The notes beneath the pieces are model-generated. The model had not been told where the DNA came from, did no database searches, and saw only the letters and a list, made by a program, of their open reading frames with translations. Shown here in pieces: positions 25,506 through 31,994 of a stretch of 64,000 nucleotides of DNA. The position numbers were made by a program, and so were the translations under genes. The DNA is taken from contig OZ257255.1 of assembly GCA_965279655.1 (NCBI GenBank), positions 682,001 through 746,000 of the forward strand, written 5' to 3'. Numbering within the stretch: position 1 is the stretch's first letter; the number at the start of each line of letters is the position of its first letter. The stretch comes from SCTM01 sp965279655. Its GTDB lineage: Bacteria > Pseudomonadota > Alphaproteobacteria > Rhodospirillales > Rhodospirillaceae.

Positions 25506-26324
25506 TTAACGATAGTCGCCTTCGAGATCGGTGAGTTCGAAACGCTTCTCGCGTCCATCCGGCCATTCGTGGATCTGGCGCACCGGAACGCAATCCTCGC
25601 CCATGGCCCAGCATTTCATCGTCTCGTTCATGCTCGGTAGATCCATGCGGAAGTATTCCGTCTCGAACGTGCCCGCATCGGTCTTGAGGCGCTCCGGTCC
25701 GACATAGACCAGCACCATGCGTCCCGGCTGTGACGGAAGCAGCAGCGGCCCCGATCCGCCGTTGGACAAGTTCGAGGTGCTGAACGACGGCCCGGCCTGA
25801 ATGCCTTTCCTGGCCTGACGGATGCTGGACAGCTTCCAGGAATCGTTGTGCAGCGGGTGGGTGCCGAACGATGTCACGCGCCCCGGCAGATCGTAATGTT
25901 GCGTGACGTTGCCTTCCTTGACGGTGATGCCATGCGAGTCCGCGCTCTTCTCACCGAAGTTGAACCAAGTGGAGCCCACCAGCTTTTCTTCCTGCGTGAT
26001 GCGCACATAGGCATCGATCGGCTGCCAGTTGGCGTCGATCGTCAGGGTCACATCGCGCATCAGGCGGAAATCGTCCATCTCGCAGAGGGCGCGCAGGGTG
26101 CGTTCGCCGCTGGGCTGCACCGTCACGGTGAACCACTCGCGGCCGATCTCCCCTTTGCCCTTGGGGTCGAGATACCCGACGCGTCCGGTGTAGGAGCGAT
26201 GACGCATCCCGGTCTTGGCCTGCGTTGACGGCGCGATGCGCGATTTCGGCGCTGCGGCGTGGGCAACGGACGTGCCCAAAATGCCGCTGCCTGACAATCC
26301 CGCGAGCAGTGTCCGCCGATCCAT
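25506..26324 (-). CDS. Exported protein of unknown function (paralog of 34522-35388)
   Basis: 272 residues starting MDRRTLLAGLSGSGILG, with GGGGAGGAACACG before the ATG and a Tat-like signal ending AHAAA. It shares a plan with the protein at 34522: an N-terminal GREWFTVTVQPSGERTLRA, then RDVTLTIDANWQPIDAYVRI, SFGTHPLHNDSWKLS, GPLLLPSQPG and a C-terminal ...WAMGEDCVPVRQ. The layout of strands and the GREWF...G.RT(L/I)RA motif resemble uncharacterised secreted beta-rich proteins; I do not name a family. It sits between the hydrolase/IclR genes and has an IclR gene just upstream, facing the same way. Confidence 0.84.
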   Translation of the reverse strand: MDRRTLLAGLSGSGILGTSVAHAAAPKSRIAPSTQAKTGMRHRSYTGRVGYLDPKGKGEIGREWFTVTVQPSGERTLRALCEMDDFRLMRDVTLTIDANWQPIDAYVRITQEEKLVGSTWFNFGEKSADSHGITVKEGNVTQHYDLPGRVTSFGTHPLHNDSWKLSSIRQARKGIQAGPSFSTSNLSNGGSGPLLLPSQPGRMVLVYVGPERLKTDAGTFETEYFRMDLPSMNETMKCWAMGEDCVPVRQIHEWPDGREKRFELTDLEGDYR

Positions 26325-26348
26325 ATCGTGTTCCTCCCCAGGACGTTT

Positions 26349-27092
26349 CTATTCCGCCGCGTGCGGCGACGATGTGTCGTGTGTGTTCTCAGGCATGTGC
26401 GCCGCGATTTTTCCGGCCGCCGCGACGAGCGCTTCGTGAATCGTATCGGGATCGCCAAGTTCCGGCGCGGCGCGTTTGTTGGTGCGGATCATCAGCGCGC
26501 CACGGGCGGCACCGTCGCACAGCACCGGCACGGCGATCTGACGTACATGATTACGCGCTTCATCCAACTCCGCATAGCCGCGCTTCTGCGTCTGGGCGAC
26601 TTTCTTGCGCAAGGCCGCGTTGTCCGGCAGCGGCGGGGCAGGGGCGGCGAACGCGAGGTAGGCGAGGCCGCCGGCGGTCGCGGTCATCTCCGCCGCCGTG
26701 CCGGTTGGGATTTCGCCCTTGATCAACGGCGACGGCGCGAAATTCTTGGCGCGCACAACCATTTGAGTATCGCGTGGGAGCATGAGGAACACCGGCCACT
26801 GCAGGCGGCTGGACACTTCTTCGATGATGGGCATCGCGTCCTTCAGCAGCCAGGGCTCGGATTGATACCCGGCGCTGAGCGCCTTCACGCCGGACGCGAG
26901 CCAGTATTCGCCGCGCTCGTTGCCTTTGGTCAGCAGGCCTTCGTCGCACAGGGTCTTGAGCAGGCGATATGTCGTCGCGTGCGGCGCGCCCAGTACGCCC
27001 ATGATCTCGGTGACGGTCGCGCCATCGTGTTGATTGAAATATTCAAGGATAGCCAAGCCGCGCTGCAGCGCGCGCACTGACACGGTCCGCAT
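26349..27092 (-). CDS. IclR-family transcriptional regulator
   Basis: 247 residues from ATG 27092 (MRTVSVRALQRGLAILEYFN), with GAGGTCGTT just upstream; the frame continues to 27596 but overlaps the next IclR gene. HTH: GATVTEIMGVLGAPHATTYR. The effector domain ends with VRQIAVPVLCDGAARGALMI. It is followed, 24 bases downstream, by the unknown exported gene at 25506-26324, probably co-transcribed. The gap upstream contains TGGACCAA at 27138-27145, an octamer also found next to two other IclR genes here. Confidence 0.91.
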   Translation of the reverse strand: MRTVSVRALQRGLAILEYFNQHDGATVTEIMGVLGAPHATTYRLLKTLCDEGLLTKGNERGEYWLASGVKALSAGYQSEPWLLKDAMPIIEEVSSRLQWPVFLMLPRDTQMVVRAKNFAPSPLIKGEIPTGTAAEMTATAGGLAYLAFAAPAPPLPDNAALRKKVAQTQKRGYAELDEARNHVRQIAVPVLCDGAARGALMIRTNKRAAPELGDPDTIHEALVAAAGKIAAHMPENTHDTSSPHAAE

Positions 27093-27151
27093 AACGACCT
27101 CGGGCGACCTCAGAATTTGGAACGAGCGGCTAAAGTGTGGACCAAGCCCAC

Positions 27152-27985
27152 CTAGAAATCGAGCTTGATCTGGCTTGAACGCAGGCGTTGTTCCAGCGCG
27201 CTGCCTTCGCGCTGCAGCACTTTGAGCGCATGCTGCAATCGCTTGCCGTCGAGGCGCTGTTCGATCGAGGCCACGCTGATCGCCGCGTTCACCGTGCCGT
27301 CCGGCGCGTGGATCGGGATCGCGATCGCACGCATGCCGTTCACGATGTAGTTGCCCACGCTCGCGTAGCCGTTCTTGCGCGTGCGCTTGATGTTCTCGAG
27401 CAGTTCCGCTTCGCTGATTTCCTGTTCCGTGCCCTGCAATCGCTGCACGGTCTCGCGTACGATGCGACTGCGTTCGGCGTCGCTCAAGAAGGCCAGCAGC
27501 ACCACCGAACCGGAGCCCAGGCCCAAGGGCGTGCGCGCGCCGGGCGGGAAGGTGAGGGTCTTGATCGGGAACGATCCAACCTCGCGCATCACGCACACGG
27601 CATCGTCGCGGCTGCGTACGGAAAGGTAGATCGTGTCGCCCAATTCTTCCGCGAGCTTCGTCACGAACGGTTTGGCGATCTGCGCGATCCCGTAGCGCGG
27701 GTTCGCCGCGATGCCGAGGGCGACCAACTCGAAGCCGAGGAAGTAATTGCGCGTCTGTGCGTCTTGTGCGGCGAGGCCTTCGGCGACAAGCGCGTTGAGA
27801 ATGCGATGGGTCGTCGCTTTGTTGAGTCCGCTGCCGCGCACGGCGTCCGCGAGGCTCAGGCCTTTCTCGCTGTTCTGCGACAGCAGGCGCAGAATGGAGA
27901 TCGCGCGGCGCAGACTTTGCGTTCCGTCCCGCGCGCCGCTGGCGCGTTTTGGCTTGGGAATGCGTTGGGTGCGTGCTTCCGCCAT
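27152..27985 (-). CDS. IclR-family transcriptional regulator
   Basis: 277 residues from ATG 27985 (MAEARTQRIPKPKRASGARD); no strong ribosome site is seen and the frame continues upstream. HTH: QSLRRAISILRLLS...KGLSLADAVRGSGLNKATTHR. The ligand-binding half includes GNYIVNGMRAIAIPIHAPDGTVNAAIS. It is a different IclR subgroup from the other four, longer at the N-terminus with a basic leader. The divergent gap to 28171 holds the promoter of the hydrolase at 28171, probably its target. Confidence 0.91.
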   Translation of the reverse strand: MAEARTQRIPKPKRASGARDGTQSLRRAISILRLLSQNSEKGLSLADAVRGSGLNKATTHRILNALVAEGLAAQDAQTRNYFLGFELVALGIAANPRYGIAQIAKPFVTKLAEELGDTIYLSVRSRDDAVCVMREVGSFPIKTLTFPPGARTPLGLGSGSVVLLAFLSDAERSRIVRETVQRLQGTEQEISEAELLENIKRTRKNGYASVGNYIVNGMRAIAIPIHAPDGTVNAAISVASIEQRLDGKRLQHALKVLQREGSALEQRLRSSQIKLDF

Positions 27986-28170
27986 GGCGCGTATTAGGGC
28001 ACGAGCACGCGATTGACGGTAACGCGTAGTGCGGTGCGATAGACCATTATCTGAAGCCGTTCCACGTTGCGCCCCAAAGGAGAGTAGTGACTCGGTTATA
28101 GCCCGTCGTACAGTCTCCGTCACACGTCCTTTCCCCGTTGTCCGCGCCTCAAAACAAAGGAGAGTTGCGC

Positions 28171-29109
28171 ATGGAACGCCGCGAAGTGCTGTTGGGATCG
28201 TTGGCCGCATCTGTGATGGCCAATCCCGCATTGGCCGCGCTGAATGCGGAAGCGTTGAAGGGCGGTCCGCCGCCGCCGTTGAAGGGCTTGATCAGGAAGG
28301 CCTACGCGGATTCCACCTGGGGACAGATACATTACCGTTACGTAGCACCGAAGACGGACACCAAGAAAACGCCGGTCGTCTTCTTCCATCCCAATCCGTT
28401 CTCGGGCGCGTACTTCAATTACACGCTGGAGGAACTCGGCAAGGATCGCATGGCGATTGCCTTCGACTCTCCGGGTTATGGCGAGTCCGACAAGCCGCCC
28501 AAAGAACAGACCATGGAAGCGATCTGCGAAGCCTTCGGCAAAGCGCTCGACAACATGGGCTACGGCAAGGGCACGAAGGGCCTGGTCGACGTCTCCGGCT
28601 TCCACACCGGCGGCTACATCGCCCCGGAACTCGCCGCCCAGCGTCCGGACCTCGTCCGCCGTGTCGTGCTCAGCGGCGTGCCGTTCTGGGAAGGCGAGCG
28701 CCTGGCCGCCAAGCGCAAGGACCTCCTGCACCCGGAAGCGATCACCGAGGACGGCGCCTTCTTCCAGCTCGAGTGGAACCGCTGGGCTAAGGGCCGCAAT
28801 AAGATGTTGTCCATCGAACGCGGTCTGGAGCTTGCCGCCGACGCGGTGCGCCCGGGGGCGGATATCTGGTGGGCCTATTACGCCGTCTGCAACTACGAAG
28901 CGCGCAAGCGATTCGCCCTGGTGAAGCAGCCGACCTATCTGATCATCCCGGCCGGCGAGGAAATGCAGATCACCACCCGGTTGTCCGCGTCCGCTCTCCC
29001 AAATGTGAAAAAGGTACTGGAAGTGCCGCAATTGCCGCACCAGATCTATGACTTGGCGGTAGACGCGGTGGGCCAGATGTATCGCGACGTTTTGGACGGT
29101 CCCGCCTAG
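28171..29109 (+). CDS. Exported alpha/beta hydrolase with GFHTG elbow
   Basis: 312 residues from ATG 28171, after AAAGGAGAG; the frame extends 33 bases upstream but those codons precede the ribosome site. N-terminus MERREVLLGSLAASVMANPALA is a Tat-like signal. Fold markers: VVFFHPNPFSGAYF, AFDSPGYGESDKPP, DVSGFHTGGYIAPELAAQRP, IIPAGEEMQ and PQLPHQIYDLAVDAV. The residue at the nucleophile position is His145 and the catalytic-His position is occupied. It is a paralog of 23275, 24308 and 40919. It is followed by two strong palindromes and the 29224-30791 operon. Confidence 0.88.
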   Translation: MERREVLLGSLAASVMANPALAALNAEALKGGPPPPLKGLIRKAYADSTWGQIHYRYVAPKTDTKKTPVVFFHPNPFSGAYFNYTLEELGKDRMAIAFDSPGYGESDKPPKEQTMEAICEAFGKALDNMGYGKGTKGLVDVSGFHTGGYIAPELAAQRPDLVRRVVLSGVPFWEGERLAAKRKDLLHPEAITEDGAFFQLEWNRWAKGRNKMLSIERGLELAADAVRPGADIWWAYYAVCNYEARKRFALVKQPTYLIIPAGEEMQITTRLSASALPNVKKVLEVPQLPHQIYDLAVDAVGQMYRDVLDGPA

Positions 29110-29111
29110 CC

Positions 29112-29132
29112 AAATTCCACAATGTGGAATTT
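29112..29132. promoter_or_regulatory. Perfect 21-base palindrome, candidate operator
   Basis: Arms AAATTCCACA and TGTGGAATTT around one central A, just after the hydrolase stop. The following bases (AGAATGG) do not look like a T-run, so this is an operator rather than a terminator. The core TTCCACWATGTG recurs at 29189-29200. Confidence 0.7.
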
Positions 29133-29166
29133 AGAATGGATATAGATAAGGCTGGGCGTTCCTGCG

Positions 29167-29172
29167 TATAAT
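29167..29172 (+). promoter_or_regulatory. -10 box TATAAT
   Basis: An exact TATAAT, 57 bases before the ATG at 29224. No good -35 hexamer is seen at 16-18 bases upstream, so activation by a bound regulator is possible. Palindromes at 29112 and 29187 lie on either side. Confidence 0.5.
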
Positions 29173-29186
29173 TTACTGAGATTCGC

Positions 29187-29204
29187 GGTTCCACTATGTG
29201 AACC
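29187..29204. promoter_or_regulatory. Imperfect palindrome GGTTCCACTATGTGAACC
   Basis: The outer five bases of each arm pair (GGTTC/GAACC). It contains TTCCACTATGTG, matching TTCCACAATGTG of the palindrome at 29112, and lies between the -10 box and the ribosome site of the 29224 gene. Confidence 0.55.
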
Positions 29205-29223
29205 ATATTGAGGGAGAAGGCAG

Positions 29224-29574
29224 ATGCCCGCGGGCAAAACGAAGGTAGAAGCGAAGGTCGGCGGCAAGCCCACCTACGCGACGGACTTTTTCAAATCCGA
29301 CACGGAAGAACAGGTGTGGCTGGGCAGCCCCCACATCGACAACCTGGTCACCGTCTCGCTCGCCCTCGGCGGGGAGATTTGGGCGACGCGTCAGCGTCAG
29401 CTGATCGCCGAGAAGCTCGCGGAAAAGAAGATCGCGCCGACGACGGCCAACATCGAGGCCTACAAGTCCTCGCCGGAAGAGGACAAGGCCTGGGAAGCAC
29501 AGCGCGTTGAAATGGCGCGCCGTGTGTATGGCGTGCTCGGCCGTTCGCTGAAGCCGCTCAAAGAGCAGGGCTAG
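29224..29574 (+). CDS. Hypothetical protein, first gene of two-gene operon
   Basis: 116 residues after AGGGAGAAGG. No signal peptide or membrane segment. It is charged and likely helical (EAKVGGKPTYATDFFKSDTEE, then HIDNLVTVSLALGGEIWATRQ, and a Lys/Glu-rich C-terminal half). I do not recognise a family. Its stop is 11 bases before the methyltransferase start, and the intergenic AGGGAGA serves as that gene's ribosome site, so they form one unit. High use of optimal codons suggests strong expression. Confidence 0.82.
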   Translation: MPAGKTKVEAKVGGKPTYATDFFKSDTEEQVWLGSPHIDNLVTVSLALGGEIWATRQRQLIAEKLAEKKIAPTTANIEAYKSSPEEDKAWEAQRVEMARRVYGVLGRSLKPLKEQG

Positions 29575-29585
29575 GGAGAATCACC

Positions 29586-30791
29586 ATGAAACGTCGTGAC
29601 CTGTTTCCCATCGCCGGCGGCATCGCCGGTCTGGCCGCCCTCGGCGCCAAGGATGCCGAAGCCGCTACCCGCCAGAAAGTTTTCGATCCGTACAAGATGC
29701 CGGAAGAGATGCGTCAGCGGTATTCCACCCGTATGCCGACGCTCGACCGCCAGTCCGCGGAAGACTTCTACGGCTCTTTCCGTCTCGCCATGAACAACCA
29801 GTATCCGGGTCTCGAACAAGAGGTCACGGAAACCCTGGCTGAGCAGGGCGTGAAGGTCGACCCGGAGTGGGACCTGAAGACCGCTTGGGAAATGTCCATG
29901 AAAGACCCGCGCTTCGCCATGAAGGCGCGCACCTGGATCAGCGGTCAGCAGCTCATGTGGGCCGCGATCAAGGACTCCTTCGAAGGCCAAGCCGATGAGG
30001 TTCTCGCCGAACTCGAGAAGACCGACCGCATGGGCCCGGGCAAGCTCGAACTGAACCCGGAGATGGATGTGCCGGAATACACCCGGTACGAAATCCACAT
30101 CCAGCCGGCCGGCTACGTCGGCCATCCGCTGGCCGGTGCGATCTCGGCGTTCGGTTCAAAGCACTTCGGCCGCGCCAACGCGAACCTGTGGAACGACCAC
30201 CAGGAACGCCACCTGAAGATGGCGCAAGACATGCCAATGCCGAAGGATGGCGAAGTGAAACGCATCCTCGACATGGGCACGGGCTGGGGCTCCCTCGCCG
30301 CGTCCTTGAAGGAACGCTTCCCGGATGCGGAAGTGTGGGGCATCGACGTCGGTGGCCCGCAGGTCCGCTGGGCGCACCATCGCGCCGTGAAGCTCGGCCT
30401 GGACGTGAACTACGCCCAGCGTCTGGCGGAAGACACGAAGTTCCCGGACGGCTTCTTCGACATCGTCACCAGCTACATCCTGCACCACGAAGTCACGTCC
30501 TCGGCGACCAAGAAGATCGCCAAGGAAGCGTACCGCGTGCTGCGTCCGGGCGGCGTCTACCACCCGATCGACTTCGTCACCGCCGGCAACGACGACTTCA
30601 AGGCGCCGAAGTCGCTGATGCAGAAGGCGAGCGTGTGGCAGGATCACCGCTACAACAACGAAGTCTGGTCGCTCCAGTACCGCGCCACCGACTTCCCGCA
30701 GGCCCTGCGCGACGCTGGTTTCACCAACGTCGTCGCCAAGGCCAAGCCGGGCGGGGCGTTCGGCGATCTCACCGGCACCAAGCCGGCGTAA
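29586..30791 (+). CDS. Class I SAM-dependent methyltransferase with export-like N-terminus
   Basis: 401 residues. The C-terminal half is a Rossmann methyltransferase: ILDMGTGWGSLAASLKERFPDA (motif I, residue ~227), VWGIDVGGPQVRWAHHRA, FDIVTSYILHHEV and AYRVLRPGGVYHPIDF. The N-terminus MKRRDLFPIAGGIAGLAALG with AEAA reads as a Tat signal, unusual because SAM is normally found in the cytoplasm. An N-terminal ~200-residue helical part (residues ~30-220) is not assigned. It follows the 116-residue gene at 11 bases and is ended by a strong terminator. Confidence 0.87.
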   Translation: MKRRDLFPIAGGIAGLAALGAKDAEAATRQKVFDPYKMPEEMRQRYSTRMPTLDRQSAEDFYGSFRLAMNNQYPGLEQEVTETLAEQGVKVDPEWDLKTAWEMSMKDPRFAMKARTWISGQQLMWAAIKDSFEGQADEVLAELEKTDRMGPGKLELNPEMDVPEYTRYEIHIQPAGYVGHPLAGAISAFGSKHFGRANANLWNDHQERHLKMAQDMPMPKDGEVKRILDMGTGWGSLAASLKERFPDAEVWGIDVGGPQVRWAHHRAVKLGLDVNYAQRLAEDTKFPDGFFDIVTSYILHHEVTSSATKKIAKEAYRVLRPGGVYHPIDFVTAGNDDFKAPKSLMQKASVWQDHRYNNEVWSLQYRATDFPQALRDAGFTNVVAKAKPGGAFGDLTGTKPA

Positions 30792-30816
30792 TCGACGCAG
30801 CAGACTAAGACTAAAA

Positions 30817-30845
30817 AAACAGCCCGGGATTTTCCCGGGCTGTTT
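30817..30845. terminator. Bidirectional rho-independent terminator
   Basis: A 13-bp stem (AAACAGCCCGGGA/TCCCGGGCTGTTT) with a TTT loop. The A7 on the left gives a T-run for the minus-strand gene at 30877, and the T-rich right side serves the methyltransferase gene. Its sequence is nearly repeated at 31942-31970. Confidence 0.9.
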
Positions 30846-30876
30846 TCGTTTCAAAGCATTTCTGCGCCGCGAAGCG

Positions 30877-31287
30877 CTATGTCTGCTTGGCCTGGAGGGC
30901 TTTCAGGATGTCGTGGCCGTTGCGGCCGATGAGATCCATGGTGGTCTCGCCAATGAGCGCGGTCTTGAGTTTGCTATGATAGTGCGGGCGCATCTCGCCC
31001 ATCGTTCGCGGCGGCGCGATGATCACCAGATGTTGGATGGCGTTCGCCAGCACCTGATGATTGAGCCATTCCGTGGCCGAAGCCGCGTGGGCATCTTCTT
31101 TGAGCTGGTGGCCGTCGGGATTTCCCGAACTGCTGTGGTGATGCGTCCCCGAACTCTTGTTGTGCGTGTCCAGCTTGGGCGCGAGCGTCTTCTCCAGCGT
31201 CGGCGCGGATTCGTTCCCTGAATTTCGGAACACTTCGATCGTGACGCCATCGACCAATGCGACGACGGTGCCGTGGGGCAACAACAT
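30877..31287 (-). CDS. Host-attachment-family protein
   Basis: 136 residues; GAGGAGAATTCC precedes the ATG. The N-terminal half (LLPHGTVVALVDGVTIEVFRN) and the C-terminal SATEWLNHQVLANAIQHLVI, APPRTMGEMRPHYHSKLKTALIGE fit the host_attach family seen in alphaproteobacteria, where it was linked to attachment to host or surfaces. It is probably a small cytoplasmic protein. A His-rich stretch (GTHHHSSSG) in the middle is a local oddity. It sits alone between a terminator and the cytochrome c gene. Confidence 0.86.
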   Translation of the reverse strand: MLLPHGTVVALVDGVTIEVFRNSGNESAPTLEKTLAPKLDTHNKSSGTHHHSSSGNPDGHQLKEDAHAASATEWLNHQVLANAIQHLVIIAPPRTMGEMRPHYHSKLKTALIGETTMDLIGRNGHDILKALQAKQT

Positions 31288-31424
31288 GGAATTCTCCTCA
31301 ATCGGCCAATGGGGGCGGGTCGCCGTTTCCCGTATCTGGGATTACCCTGACCTTACGGAGTAATAACTCCCGCCGCTTTGACTTGGCTCAAAAAACCGGA
31401 GGGGCGCATGTGCCTCTGGTGGCG

Positions 31425-31814
31425 CTAAGGCGCGGCTGTCTCGCTCTTGAGATAGGCGATGATCTGGGCGCGCTGCTCGGGAACTTTCACGGCCCCGAGC
31501 GCCATCTTGTTGCCGGGAATGGACTGCTGGGGATTGGTCAGGAACTGGTCCAGCGTTTCCTCCGACCAAACGATGGGCGAGGCCTTCATGACGTCGGAGA
31601 AGGCGAAGTCCGGCTGGGTGCCGGCTTTGCGGCCGAGGAGTCCGTGGAGCGTCGGTCCGGAGTTGCGGTTGTCGCCCTTTTCCAAGCCGTGGCAGGCCTG
31701 GCAGGCGGTGCGGAACTGCCGCTTCCCGGCGCGCAGCGTCTCCTCGTCGGCTTGCGCGAATGCCGCGGATGACATGACCTGCGCCGACAAGAACGCGAGC
31801 AACATGAGTTTCAT
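31425..31814 (-). CDS. Periplasmic class I c-type cytochrome
   Basis: 129 residues from ATG 31814, with GAGGAG upstream. Signal peptide MKLMLLAFLSAQVMSSAAFA. Haem attachment motif CQACH (TACQACHGLEKGD) and a Met ligand in IPGNKMALGA, so one c-haem with His/Met ligands. The FLTNPQQSIPGNKMALG and AQIIAYLKSETA segments are typical. It probably passes electrons to a terminal oxidase. It lies near the TonB-dependent receptor at 31995-34409 but is separated from it by a terminator. Confidence 0.93.
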   Translation of the reverse strand: MKLMLLAFLSAQVMSSAAFAQADEETLRAGKRQFRTACQACHGLEKGDNRNSGPTLHGLLGRKAGTQPDFAFSDVMKASPIVWSEETLDQFLTNPQQSIPGNKMALGAVKVPEQRAQIIAYLKSETAAP

Positions 31815-31941
31815 GGGTAATCAACTCCTCGAAGCATTCGAATTCGGCACGTCATACCACAAACCGCCGCCCCCGCGCCGAAATCTATGCGTTTCGCGCG
31901 CTCGGAAAGTGAGATGAGGCGCAACCGCCGACGAGACAAAA

Positions 31942-31970
31942 AAACAGCCCAGGAATGTCCCGGGCTGTTT
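31942..31970. terminator. Rho-independent terminator
   Basis: AAACAGCCC and GGGCTGTTT pair, with an inner GGA/TCC and an A:C mismatch. On the minus strand the stem is followed by a run of T, so it terminates the receptor gene at 31995-34409. Its sequence is very close to the hairpin at 30817-30845. Confidence 0.82.
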
Positions 31971-31994
31971 TCGTTTCGAGGATCGCGGTGTCGA

